A DNA stretch of 64,000 bases, taken from assembly GCA_034670405.1 (NCBI GenBank), contig JAXDDX010000013.1, forward strand, positions 1,854,501-1,918,500. The letters run 5' to 3'. Shown piece by piece: positions 19,576 to 33,655 of the stretch. The notes under the pieces were generated by a model. It had not been told where the DNA came from. It searched no databases and saw only the letters and a program-made list of their open reading frames with translations. Position 1 is the first letter of the stretch. Each line of letters starts with the position of its first letter. The translations under genes were made by a program, and so were the position numbers. The DNA is from Hoplostethus atlanticus (lineage: Eukaryota > Chordata > Actinopteri > Trachichthyiformes > Trachichthyidae).

Positions 19576-21160
19576 CAGTGTTTTCATCACTTCTATCGTT
19601 CTATCACTGTACAAATAAACTAAACCAAACAGAAATAAACAGATTGTGAAAAACCTTTTCTGAATGTTTTAGTCTCCAGAAATCTACCTGAGCTTTATTT
19701 TGAGAAATAAAGGAGACAAAAAGAACCAACAACTTTGAAACAGTACCATATTACTTAGCTAAGTACTGTTTAGAAACCAGTTATTTTTAGCATGTGCCTC
19801 AGTCACAATATGATATGATTCTCTTATCTTCATAATTCACAGGTATTTCATGTGTGACGGATTATACTGAATTCAGGACCTTCTTTAGTCAGTCCAATTG
19901 TTGATTCCCTGTGGGGCATGCAGTTATATAGGTGTTAAGCCAGTGTTGGTACTGTAACTGCAGTGTTTATGCTATTAATTTGCCTCGCTGGTGTGTGCAT
20001 GCATCGAAATCTTGCACAAACATAGTATTATGTCTCACCTAAGCTACATCTCAAATGTGTCAACACGGATATGCACACCTCACCTCAGTTAATGGGACTC
20101 TGTCTCAGCCATGCATGTACACAGTCATTTTACCAGTAAGGCTGCTTGCAATTACCCCTTCACCTCGATAATGTGTTCAATTACGAGGCTTCCAAGGAGA
20201 CTAGTAATCTCAAAAGCTACTTCATCAACAATTATACACGAAGGGGAGATTCGACAGTCAGGTATTTGCGGGAAACAACCTCTCTTGTTTACTGACATTG
20301 ATATCTGGGAGGAGGAAGGACAGAGACCGAGAGGGAGGGACTGTAGTGTGTAGTATTAGCTGTGGGTCACGGGCAGCATCTAGCTCATTATTTCCGTTCA
20401 CGGCTGCAATACCACACTGAGAGCTATGTGCCTTGCAGACATTTAGATTAGCTTGACAACCGACTGTGTGTCCATCAAAATGTCTGTGCTCTCAGGACTG
20501 ATGAAAGGTTCTGCGTGATGGAGGCATTAATGGGTTTGGGAAGGACAAAAGAGGAAAACTGAACAGGACATGGAGTAATTGTATTGCAGCACTCTCAGAC
20601 CTGTTGGCAGCACACTGGGTGTAAGTGGCGAGCTGGCAAGGGATAGGAAAGGACATGATGTATACTTTCCTCCACCTTTTGTCTTTCCCCCTGAACTGAC
20701 TAACTAACTGTATATAGAGGATGACATGATGCTGCAAATAATACAAAGGTTGCTTTTCCATTATTTACAATAAAATAATTCAACTCAATAAGTTTTGATA
20801 ATTTATAATATAAAGCTCTACTGCCCCTTGTTCAACCTCTTGAACCCTTAGTTCAATAAAAAGAAAAAAAATAATTTAAATGAAGTAATTTCAGCAAAAT
20901 GAGAAGAATAAGTGATGACACTCCAACTTTGGGGCTAATTACTGCCATTCACATTAGGTTTTTCCAGCAGATGACAACAAACAGTATTATTATTATTATT
21001 TATAGAATTAATTAACAATTATTTCTATTTTTTATTATATTTATTATTATTGTTAATCTTCTTCTTCTTCTTCTTCTTATTACTATTTCAAGCAAGCCTT
21101 TTTTAAAGGACGTATAAAGTTTAAAGGAGGCTTTTCAAAGGAAGGATATTAATTTGGCCT
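19576..21160. other. Intergenic, no gene seen
   Basis: No recognisable coding sequence. Short (ATT)n and (CTT)n tracts lie at about 20,985-21,080. Confidence 0.4.
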
Positions 21161-21375
21161 TCTCCTCCCCTAGGGCAGGTTGCTCCTAAACCTTGGGGCC
21201 ATGATGGAAAAGGGCCCAACTGCTTTTTGTTTTCAGTCTAGACTTTGTAACAACCAAAAAGGGTCCAGGCTGTGCTTTGCCTTGTAGGTTATTGAAAGGT
21301 CAGTGATATAACCAGGGGCCAGACACAGCCCAGCCTTGAAAGAAATCATTACAATCTATAAAGTCCAAAACCTTC
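21160..21375. repeat. Interspersed repeat fragment, family unassigned
   Basis: The succession of motifs (GGGGCCATGATGGAAAAGG, a run ending in TTTTCAGTCT, AACCAAAAAGGGTCC, then AGCCTTGAAAG) resembles a widespread repeat of percomorph genomes in its order and spacing. I recognise the pattern from general familiarity and cannot name the family. Flanking ends were not found. Confidence 0.45.
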
Positions 21376-21379
21376 AGAT

Positions 21380-23250
21380 AACTAGCCTAGAGAGGCTAAA
21401 CGTAGGACAAATAAGGACAAACAAGGAAAACAAAATTGCAGAGGCTGTTAGCCATTAGCAATGCTGGTCAAGACCTTGTGTCATACTGGGTCATACTGAG
21501 AAACTCTTGTTTGTGTTCAATAGATGTTTAATTTGAGTTTTACAAGCTGACTTTTTAAAGGGGTTTCAAATGTTACAGTCTAGGAGCTATGAAAGCCTAT
21601 GACATGAAATTGACAAAATAAATAGATTTTGTAAATCAGCCTTGAACTCATCCAGTGACAGTGAATGCTGCCAGCCTGGTGTACAAAGCCAACACTCTTC
21701 ATTCAATCCACCCAAAAATCCACCCAAAAACAGAATTCACAGAAATGATTCCTACGACGTTGGTTCAGTCTAGATTTAGGAACATGAGCATGAGGGCCAG
21801 GTAAGAATCAAATCAGTGATGCCCCCAACAGAGACAGCCCAGGGATACTCCACTCATAATGAATAGGATTCTGGCTCTATTGCAATGACCATAGTGCGTT
21901 ATCATTGTCAGAGCGACTGGCATAGCATAGATGTGATCTTTTAATTTCTGCACGAACAAAAGGAATTACAATACTTTCTGGATGAGATCGTGTCTCATGA
22001 ATCAGTCCCAAATGTGACGTCAGATCATTTAGACAGGCTAAAAGGTACTTTAGGATGTTATATGTACTGAAACAAATCTATAGCCTCTCTGGTGATTAGT
22101 AGGAATTTATTTTTATGATTATTGTGGCATGAGAAATAAACTGAAAAGCAGTTCAGTCTTAAGTCAGTCTGCTCTATGCCACATATGGAATGATGGGTAT
22201 AGACGGCCTTGCCATCACTTACAGATGTTTTGTCACTTTGTCTGCTCGTGCATATGGAGTCTATAGGCCCATTTCATTATAAATGAAGCACTTAGAAGCT
22301 GAGTCTCTTGGGATCACAGCTAAGAGCCTTGGTTCTTGGTAACAAATATCAATTAACTGTCTATAGTGTGCATATAACATTTCTCTATTGAGGTGGCTTT
22401 TTTTCACTTTTCACTTTTTTTTGTCTCATCTTGGTTTTTGTCTTTTGCAGCAGTGTCAGACCATATTCATCATATCACACTTCTAGAACCAAGAGGACAA
22501 TAGTATACATTTTTCATATATTTAATAATATATATATTCAATACTATATTCAATTGTGATAATTCAATGTTTGCGAATATCTGACATTAGGTGGGAAGAG
22601 TGAAGTATAACTATTTTTATAATGTGGTGAGGATGTTATAAGTTAATCAGTGCTTTCATTACTGCTGCTCCAAATACATGATAATAATAATAATCATCAT
22701 CATATTCAGTGTATAGCCTTTTAATGATCATAAATGTCTTCCCAATCAAAATAAAACCAGCAACAACAATCTATCCCTTCCTTTGCATCTACATATTGCA
22801 AGCATCATCAATAAGAAAATACCAATTTCCTCTACAAAATGATGTTAAATGCTGCATTTAAACCTATATAGCATGCTGGAACAAATGTGGAGAAATGCTC
22901 ACAAACAGCTGAGCCACCAAGCAGAACGTTCCCCAGACAGAATCTGTCAGGACTAGAAAGGACAGATAGAGGGAGTCGTACTGCCGATTGGTCTGAGGAC
23001 CATCCATCACACTGCCACATCTGAACACAATGTTCCTTGTCCCCCGGGCTCAATGTCTTCAGGTCGTCAGGGACGTGCATTCAACAGACATGCGCACATA
23101 ATGAATCTTCATTGCCTACATTGATTCCCTAACCTCTAATATTAACTGTCACCACTACATCTTACCCTAATGTATGGATGTACGTGTAGAAATACAAGAA
23201 CACACATGCACACTTGCCTGGTTTGCACACAGGCATCAGAAACCAAAGAG
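21380..23250. other. Intergenic, no gene seen
   Basis: AT-rich, with small trinucleotide tracts (for example about 22,682-22,702). No recognisable coding sequence and no clear element ends. Confidence 0.4.

Positions 23251-23252
<2 letters not shown>

Positions 23253-23302
<50 letters not shown>
23253..23302. repeat. (TG)n microsatellite
   Basis: A pure alternating TG run of about 48 bases. It creates the spurious Val-Cys and His-Thr open frames on either strand. Confidence 0.95.
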
Positions 23303-23303
<1 letters not shown>

Positions 23304-24256
23304 CATCATGAATTGCGTGGGCTGGCCAGATGAGTCCATTAAGCATGACTTGTTGATCCATGGCTGTCAACGCACCAATCACCAGTCAGTTTTATCACTC
23401 TAAAACGTATTATTCAAAGCAAATGAAAAACTGGTACATACTGGTATTGGGCTAAAGCCAAGAAAATGACAATTATGATATACAACTGGATAATCTTTTA
23501 GCCTGTGAATCAAAGCACGTCTGAAAACTGCTAGAACTGCATATATTTTCATTTTTTTAATCCTTTTTTCTTGGAGACGGGAGAGAATTTCACCAGCATT
23601 GTTCATTACACGAAACCCGGTCCCTCTATACAGCTGTGATCTCCAGATGTTGCCAAAGTAGAACTATTTGAAAGCCGGTGCTGTGTGGATATAATTGATT
23701 TTTATCTGCCATGGTGTCTCTCATGCCTAACAAGCCCTCAGTGATGCGAGACAATCATAACACAGAGAATAACCAGATTTCAAAGAGAAGTATTTTCCCC
23801 CTGGTTTCCCGTGGCCCCGCTCCGCCGACCCTGTCACTACCAATCGCATATATTCTGCAATTACGCCTTGTTTACTCCTGTCATTCCCGTCAGCTGCGGC
23901 GAGGCGCTTATATAACGGAGCATACGATGCATGACCATCAGCGGTGCCGTCTCCGAGAGAAATCAATTCACCTGATTGGTTCTCGCCTTGCCCTTTCAAT
24001 AGCCCAATCTTTCTTCTTCGGTTGCACTTGTTCTTAGTCTTCGCTGCCTGTATAGGTTGACACCGGGAGTCAGATTCAATCCATGGTCCCTGATTGCTGT
24101 ATAAGTATACTATGGCTTCCAGACTTGCCTGAGTTTGAGGCTTATTCATTATGAAATTAAGGCTCAGAGACAAAAGCATCCTGGACCAGAACCCTGTGTT
24201 GTTGGCGTCACAAAACCCTTGCTTTGTAAATGTAAATGGTGTCATAACATCCCCAG

Positions 24257-24296
<40 letters not shown>

Positions 24297-27200
24297 ATGT
24301 TTGAGTGGGCATTGCCAGGTGTCATTTATCTAAATCCAGTTTAAAAAATCAAAAGGTCAGAAAACGTTTATAGGGCATTCTTGGTGAAGGGCGTAAAGAG
24401 CTTATGAAATTCCTGTCAAATGCAAGTCATCCCGCACCCACTGTACGCCTCATATGTACGAATGCCATGCATATCCTGCATGACTGCGACTCCCAGCCTG
24501 TTGTGCTCGGAGCACAAGGGGGGAGGGAAATCTATTAACCTTTAGGGCAGCTGGGATACCACCCAGCCGGCCGGGAGGGGAGCGAATGCATCTGTATTTA
24601 AAGGTTAGGAGAGATGTGGAGTAATGAAGCACAGACACACATAGAGGGTGGTGGGATGAGGTGTTGGGGCATACACACACGCAAAACACTGGCTGGGGCG
24701 TTCGTGCCGAGCATTTTTTTGAGCGGTTTATTTGAACTCTGGAGCGGTTACTCTTTTGTTTGGTTCATTCAGACGCCTCATAATGCGAGTCTTGATCCTC
24801 TTCCAAGCGAACTGTGGTGTGAATATGAATATGAGCATCAGTCTGGATTGATGGATGAAATGGAAACTGATGCTGGAGGAGGAACATATTTATTTTTCAT
24901 TACTTTCAGATCCGCTAGCAGAGGGTTAGGCTGCTGTAAGTTTGTGTGCAAAAAGTCTATAGTTTGTAAGTTACAAAGACTATTAGAAACGCAAAATCAC
25001 CCATTTTTTTTGCTAGAGGTTATTTCTGGGTTCGACGACGGAAAGCGAAGACAGTGTCATTTCCAACGGTTAATGAGGGGAATAAATGCCTTGATCATCA
25101 ATGGATCTCTTCCCAAGGCCATAGTCAGACATTTAATGAGATATTTAATGGATAGCTACGCATACTTACTCCTTTCCTACAAATGTCTTCGCCGGTGTAT
25201 GACATACGGTGGGCAGCAGTGTGTAAAACGGCCTGCATTACTTACTACTATAGCGGTGAAGAAATCCGAAAGGTCGTTTTGATGCTGTCACATTATTGAC
25301 GCCGCATAGAAATACTTGAGAGGTTCTGAGCATTGTGGCTTCGCCCAGAGACACTTTGCTGAATTGATGCGAAGTCAAAGGGAGCATTCAAACAGATCTC
25401 TGAGTGACAGCTCTACTCAGACCCTTCAGCTTACAATCAACACAAAGTCAGCTTTTTTTTTTTACTTTTACAGACGGAAAAAAAATATACACCACATCCT
25501 CAGAAAATACGCAAATGAGGCCAGTCATCCTCCTATGACAGACTGATTCATCGACTGACATTTCAGTGATGCTGTAAACCATATTAGGACTAGTGATTTG
25601 AGTGAAGTGACCACAGCGATTTCAAGTGGAAGTAGTCAAAGCAGTTTAATAGGCCACATGATGCTGGTGAACTTTTCATAGCAAAATACATACCAGGTAT
25701 GAGAATAATAGCCAAATTCATTTTCCATGTCAGTGCAGCTGTCAATAGACTTTATTAGATTGCTTTACCCACTCAGTTTCAAATGTTTTATTCACATTCA
25801 AGAGGTCTCTGGGGCTTGAGGCTAAGATGGGAACCTCCAGCGTGTGAAGCCTCTCTTCAGATGTGTTAATAGTAGAAAATCTCCTCTCAGGCACCCCTGG
25901 TGTCTCCACGGGAGGCGTGGGGGAGCCAGCAATGTCATTAATACATTAGCAAATGAGCAGAGCTTTTAGACTTGCTGTGCCAAACAGCTTCTCCAAATTG
26001 GTGACAAATGGTAGCGTGAATCTGACGCAAATTCAAATCAAATCTAGTCCAAATTTGAGACATTCCTGCTTGAGAGTACAATAAAGGGTAATTATCTCTG
26101 TAGAGGGAATTCCTGTTTGCGTGTCAGGCTGAGACAATTTTTATTGGCCCTCAAAATTACAATGGGGCTGGTGAAGTGATGGCATCCCTCCCACAAAAAG
26201 CTGTTTCTCAGCATGGATGTGATCGTCACACTATTGCCTGCTGCAACGTTGGCTTGGCTATGGACTTCCATGGGTGGCAAAACAAATGTGGAGATGTGTG
26301 TAGTTGTTCTGAATCAGACGGTGTTCGTTTTGCACCTCATCGTTGCAGATGCAGGTACCACTGATTATTGCTATGCCGAGAACAGAAGAACAGAGATTTC
26401 ACTGCATGTAACCTGTGAGGTCTTGGCTCCTGTATCACATAAAGTTGTATTAAATGATCCATCAGAAACTTGTTTCTCTCCCAGCATTGGTACTTTTTCT
26501 CTGTAACTTCACTATTTATAGGTTTGCTCCATGTCTCACACCTCAACATCCTAAGAGCCTCGGTAAAATAAAAAGAGCTCGACAACACCAGACGGCAGGC
26601 TTTTACATCTCTGCCCACCACTGTCCTTTTCATTCCCAAAACCATTACCCTCTGTCTGATAATCCAGTCTGATAAAGCAGGAGATAGGCCCAGACTGAAG
26701 CGGCCTCTCTCGGAGCTGTGATTACTGAATGTTGTTTTCCCTTCCTCTCACTCTGGTCTTTTGTACCCGATGATCTGCTGATGATCTGCCTCTCCCTATA
26801 GGCACGCTATCTCTGTGGTTCGTCCACAGAGCGGGATGCAGACAGCCAGATAGGATCGTCACCTGGCCTGAGCGGCAAGAGGTCTGGACCGGAGGCAAGA
26901 AGGGGTGCTGGTTTCAACAATCACCTTTTCTCAGGTTATTTCGCAGACTGTTAATCTGGGGCCAAAGCGGATCGACACATAATGTAAATACTGCTGTGCC
27001 TCTCCGATTTCAGCAGATCACTGACTGAGATAGCGATCGAGGGGGAAATAAAAGTCCAGCGTCTCTTTACACATTTGGGGCGACAGGGGCATTTCTGTGT
27101 AAGAGGAGGATAATTTTTCACATCCTTGGTGTGCAGCACAGCAGGTGCTGTACTTTGCACAGGTGTTACATAACCCCAGTTTTATGTAACAGTCGATCTA

Positions 27201-29955
27201 TAGCCCTGTCTTTTTATTAATAACAATCCAGGCCAAACCTCTTGCCTCAATTTCCCCTTTAATAACCTTGGGAAAACAAAAACTGGAGCAGATGATGAAG
27301 AGGAAGAGCCCCTCAAGGCAGATTCATCACTCAGACGTCTACCTCTGCACGTATAGGCGAGTTTATGAATAGGTCTTGGGTGTTGTCAGTGTGGATACAG
27401 ATTGGAGTGTAAATGGCTCTGTCTATATTTTCTTGCCTCGTTTGTTTGGGTGTCTGCACTCTTGATTTCCGTTGAATGAACCTCTGGAGTCCAATAAGGA
27501 GGATGAAGCCTTGTGACTTTATCAGGGATTATGTGTTCCTGTCTCGTCTCAACTTCTCCCCCCATGAGATTTACCTGCTACTGAGCAGGGACGGAGCACG
27601 TGGATGCAGAGAAAATAAATGAGTTACCATCGCCTCGCTTTTTTTTTCTTTTGGGGATTATCGAACTAGTTATTTAGCTTCTGTGATCTTTTCAATGTGA
27701 CTTACATTGAGTTGAATAGGATAGAATTGGCTTGAATAGAATTTTTTTCCCATATAGTTTTTTCAAATGTCACCAATATAACTGTATTCAAATAAACCTA
27801 CATCGGCCCCTAAACCTTTTCTGAAACGGTGTCATCATTTCTCAAGGAAGAAGCTTGGTGGCTCACTGAGCTAAGGCACATACTGTACCATGAACAGCTA
27901 TGAACTGGCAACAATGTGGATTTGCTGAATGTCATCCATGCCTCTCCAATCTTTGCTGTCACTCTCCAATGCTATTTGAGATTTGCCTGTTCAGCGCACT
28001 ATGTAGTTACACAATATTTTTTCAAGTCAATGATAAGTGGATACATTTTTATTTCACATGCACACAAACCAGACATGGAAACAAAAACACATCATTAACT
28101 TCTTAAAAAAAAAAAAAGCATACAATTAATGGCACTGTAGTTTTGGCTGATTTGCAGTTTTCTAAGAACCGCTTTGTTCTTGGAAAAAAATCAGCCCTCA
28201 TCCCATTATTCTCCTGACGATGACAGCCGAAGTTTGTTGAGTTGGCCGAAATGTACTCTCCTCATCTCTGCAATATCCACAGCTGCACCAGATTAACGCT
28301 GCGGTTTTCTCTAAATTGTGTTTAATTATAGCCCTGTGAGAAGTGGGGAGAGCCTCTCCGGCTCAGCCCAGTGTGGAACATCCACGTAACCATGACAACA
28401 GCTCAATCAAAGCCCAACACTACTGAATTGCGAGTGTCTGCACCGGAGTCATTCTGGGCTGAGACTACAAACTAACCTGCGCGTGGTTTCACGTATCAAA
28501 CAGGTAAATATGTATACACAAATAGCCATACACATGTGGCCACCACACACCTGTAGCACACCTGTGTCACTGTTACAGAGAAGATAACAAGTATCTTCTT
28601 ACTAAACATGAAATATACACCATACCGGACAATTCAATATTCCTGCCATACAATATCCCAATTAGGATCTTGTTATTATTTCCCTCTGCAGGAACGTTTG
28701 GAGAGAGTCAAGGGTCAAAGAGTGGCGGGAAGTAATACGGTAATGCTGCAACACAAAGCCCCGGCCCTGTGGAACAGTAATAAAACGACATAAACTAGAG
28801 TAACATGTCTCATTCTCCTCTCCTAGTGGGTGTGAGAGCATGTTCACACAGGATCCAGTTATTGATTGGTTGGGCTGAGGGAGAATACGTAATGTCTCTT
28901 GTCTGGGCGGAGGAGAGAAGGGCAGCCGACTAATGAGCGAGCTGCCACATTTATATTAGTTGTGGAAAGAAAATTAATAGACACTCATTCTGAACATCTC
29001 GTACTGCTTTTCCACCGACTAACATAAGGAGATGAGTGAATGTGCAAGCTAAAGTAAGTTATATGCGCTGAAACTTATCTTCTTATCTTAGTTTTATTGG
29101 CTTTAGTGAAATTCAGGAGGTTTGCACTCCACGTGATGTTCTTGTTTTGACAAGCAGGTTAAAATGAATGGCATGGCAACATTCAGCCAAGCAGTCTTCA
29201 ACCTGTCTGATAACATCCCCACTGCAGACAGCACAATGATTATCACGCTCACAATTTGCTACGGGCCAAGCCTTGCTATTTCAAACAGAACATAACAAGA
29301 ACAATCTGAAAATCAATCTGAAATGAAAACAAAGTGAGGCCATTTCCTGATGTATTTCATATGCTTTAATAACGCCCTTAAAAAATCCATAAGGGCAAAA
29401 AAAAAAAAGAGAACACATCATAAGAAAGCTGGTTTCCCATCAACAATGAGGATGTGACTTCACTGTTAAAGGTGTTTTGAAAGGCTTCGGGTCTGTATCT
29501 AAGTATGGGTCTCTACAGTAATTGCAACACAAATTACTCCACTGCATTTGAAAAGAAGTCAGTGTTCAGAAGTCCTCACCATATTCCAACCATTACAATT
29601 TCATCAATTGTATTATATATAATTATATTTTCTTTTGTAAGGTAGCCGATAAAACATGCAGTGTGATTGTTGAATTGCAGGGCCAAATTGCCATAAGCTA
29701 CAAAGGTGTTTTGGACTCTGACTCAATAGAGGAGCTTGCCTAGAAACTCTGGCCAGTCGTGAAGTATAATTTTAGCCATCCAGATGGCTCTGGTGGCCCA
29801 GGTTCCAATGTTAATGTGAATTAATTGTGACTGTAGTGGGCAGCCTCTGGTTGAGATAATGACTTCACCTGAGGGGAGCTGAGTGGCAGTGAGGCAGAGG
29901 TAATTGTTCTGAACATCCCAGTGAGGCGCTCTCAGTGTGATCAGTCAGCTCCTAC
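23303..29955. other. Intergenic; repeat-poor, possible conserved non-coding DNA
   Basis: A stretch of about 6.6 kb with very few recognisable repeats apart from a (TG)n tract at 24,258-24,294. It has some longer chance open frames, the longest at 24,614-25,282 (222 codons), which show no domain or family resemblance. Balanced composition and TAATTA/AATTA cores in blocks such as 23,700-24,060, 24,990-25,560 and 28,200-28,480 suggest regulatory DNA, but this is inference only. Confidence 0.35.
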
Positions 29956-30999
<1,044 letters not shown>

Positions 31000-31375
31000 C
31001 TCTGTTGCTGTTGTTGTTTTATTCCCTATCTTTGCCTGTGGTTTACTGCCTGTTGTTTACTGCATGTTTTTTACTGCCTGCGCTTCTTGTGCCAGTTTAG
31101 GTGTAACTACTTTTGGTGCTTTCTCTTGTATGCCTGCCTGTCTCCTCTCTTGTCGCCTGCTGCTTATTTGTCTCTTGTTTTTGTTGTCTATATTCATACG
31201 TTGTTTTGTTTGATGTATCTTTGCTTTTAACATGCTTTTATCTTTTAGCCCCTCTCCCCCTTTCCCCTCAAGTGGCTCTTGTCGCTTTCCAGGCCGCCAT
31301 TTAAAAAAAGAATCTGTTCTTAATGACTTGCCTGGTAAAATAACGGTAAAATAAAAAAATAAAAATAAAAATAAA
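31000..31375 (+). mobile_element. LINE-like 3' tail ending in A-rich repeats
   Basis: The segment ends with TTCTTAATGACTTGCCTGGT followed by AAATAACGGTAAAATAAAAA and further AAATA repeats. TTGCCTGGTTAAATAAAGG followed by A-rich units is a frequent 3' end of teleost LINEs. No coding sequence of the element remains. The 5' limit is a guess based on the change of sequence texture. Confidence 0.6.
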
Positions 31376-31439
31376 CTGACCAAAAATAATAATCTGTTTT
31401 TATTCACACTGCTGACTGCATGACAGCTCAATAAAGAAA

Positions 31440-31545
31440 GATAATTGTTGTTGACTCTTTTCCTTTTTAATGTTTTTAGGTAAAGCACTTTGTAACCCTG
31501 CTGTGAAAAGTGCCATACAAATAAAGTTTATTATCATTATATTTT
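31440..31545 (+). mobile_element. LINE 3' tail (second family)
   Basis: It contains GTAAAGCACTTTGTAACC, GTGAAAAGTGCCATACAA and then ATAAAGTTTATTATCATTAT. The same layout occurs at 62,920-62,995. This tail is common in fish LINE copies. Only the non-coding end is present. Confidence 0.7.
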
Positions 31546-33380
31546 TAATGATTTTGTGTGGTGTCTATTTCTTCATATTTGTTTTTTGTGTTTTGAGTTG
31601 AGCATCTCCGGCTGTTTTTAAAAACATATTCAACATAGAGGCAGAATTCCCTGTCATGGTAACCGTGAGAAGATAATCCTTGTCATGCTTTTAAGGCTTA
31701 TAATTTATAATGACACTCACTAGCAACAAATCCCAGCTCCACTGGCTTCATGTGTTCCAATCACAAAACGTGACTTTGAAGAGGAATACTTTGGGCTTCT
31801 TGTTCTTCTTCAGTTCCTCTGCGTTTCTCCATTTAGGGCTACTGGAGGGAGCTGAGGCGCAATTAAACTGTTTCGCAAACAAATTGATCCGACAACGTCT
31901 CGTCGAAGCTGCCGGGAAATTTTGAAAATTTTGAAAACGGCTCAAGTCATTACACTCCACCACCACTGGCGGATCTGAAACAAGTTGTCCAAACAGTCAT
32001 TAGGGCCAAGGCTATAATCTCACACGCCTCTTGAGCGATGAACAGCATGTAACCAAAGTGTTGTTGTTGGTTTTTTTTTATTTCCAGCATCAGTGCTTGG
32101 TATTCACAGTGGATTGTTTCTACACGGCCCTCCTCCACATGTGGTGCTGATGCATTCAGGTTTCTGATGTTCTCATTATCTCCAAAAACAATCAATTGTG
32201 GCTGTAATTTCAGTTACCTACAAACCTTGTGGCAGACATCAACATGCATCTGGTCCAACATGAAAATACACCTGGGCTTACAGATACTCCACCTCGTGCA
32301 ACTTTAAGAAACCCCGCCATGCTCAACGTTTTTACCCTCTTGTATCTAGGAAAGAAAACATGATGCACATCCCCCCCTCCATCAGAGATGTGAATACTTT
32401 CATACCGCTCCTTCTCGGTGGCCACGGACATTTAACATGACATTTGACCTTCTCATGATCGATCCCTCCTCTGCTCCACAGAAAGGAGCGCAGCCAAAGT
32501 TTAGAAACAGAAACACTTTTTGATCAACAGTTTTCTTCACCAAAAACCAAAACATTTCTGTATTTGAAGCATCAGTGATTTGTTCTGTGAAGAGGAAGCA
32601 TTCGCATCCGCTATGTGTTCTCTTCCGCTTCTTTGCTTATCAAGCACAAAGCCTTTCGGGGAGGATTTTCCCCACTGCAGCCACTTCCAAAACATATTTA
32701 TTTCTCAAACCTATTTCTCTTTGACTGTCTAATTTTAACACTTCCTGTCTTTTAATGCAATTTTACATGTTCACCCTTTCTCCATTCCTAACCACATTTA
32801 TTACATCATCTTAGTGAGTAAAAAAAAAAGATTTTAAAGCCACATCTTAAAAAGAAAAAGATGAATCATAGGAGCATTCAGGACTAATATTATCTCTATG
32901 TACATCTGTGCAAGATTGTTTGGTTTCCAAGGTCGCTACGCCACTAAAATACCAGACAGCAATGTCACTTTGAAATATGTCCAGCACAGCTACAATAGAG
33001 TATCAAATGTTCCAGCTATCTAAAACATCAACGGTAAATGTTGATGGTGTCTCAGAATCAAGGAGCAAAGGGCTTCTTTCTTGACTCATTATTTTGCAGC
33101 GAAGTTCAACAATCATACAGGGAGAAATACATCCTGGAAGAGGAAGAGACACTAACATGTGTTGATTGAGATGGGAATAGACACACCATAATGTTCACAA
33201 ACTAGTCGGCTATATTTGTATGCCCATACACCCACCTTTGATTGAAAGCAACAAGTACATGCCCTTCTCTGGGGATTGTCGAAAGGAAGTTAGAAGTAGA
33301 AGAGGCAGGTTGAGGGCAAGTGGATACACCAAGAAAGCAAATTGCAACACAAAATGTCTCATAGGAAGATTTGTATGTTT
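31546..33380. other. Intergenic, no gene seen
   Basis: No recognisable coding sequence. Open frames are short and lack family resemblance. Confidence 0.4.
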
Positions 33381-33655
33381 ATGTGCAAGAATGACCCAGG
33401 TTCAATTCCTTCAAGTCCTTTCTGTGTGGAGTTTCATGCTCTCCCCGTGTTCACGTGGGTTTTCTCCCAAATACATGCAAGTCAGGTGGACTGGAGACTC
33501 GAAATTACCCAAATGTGTGAAAGAGAGTGTGTTAGTCTGTCTATCTGTGTTCCCCCTGTGATGACCTGCCCACGGTGTTTGCCTTCAGCCCAGTGCATGC
33601 TGGGATAGGCTCCAGCCCCCTGTGACCGTGAATAGAAATAAGTGGGTAATGAAAA
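33381..33655 (+). mobile_element. V-SINE (DANA-like) copy, 5'-truncated
   Basis: A tRNA promoter B-box, GGTTCAATTCC, lies at 33,399-33,409. It is followed by CTTTCTGTGTGGAGTTTCAT, CTCCCCGTGTTCACGTGGGT, a TTTTCTCCC block, ATGCAAGTCAGGTGGACTGG and finally GGGATAGGCTCCAGCCCCCT. This is the head and conserved central domain of the V-SINE group of fish (DANA is the zebrafish member). The A-box end of the tRNA head is not clear, so the copy is probably 5'-truncated. Confidence 0.85.

Noticed and set aside
23727..24245. 172-codon open frame on the minus strand
   Set aside because: No domain recognised. It overlaps a repeat-free block that more likely is non-coding. No splice-consistent partner exons seen.
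24614..25282. 222-codon open frame on the plus strand, the longest unassigned frame
   Set aside because: No recognisable domain, repeat or family motif, composition of translated chance DNA (many Cys, Arg and Leu scattered), and no promoter or poly(A) context. It could be checked for homologues, but the sequence does not support a gene.
31057..31488. 143-codon lysine-rich open frame on the minus strand
   Set aside because: It lies antisense over LINE-like 3' tails; its basic composition comes from their T-rich sequence.
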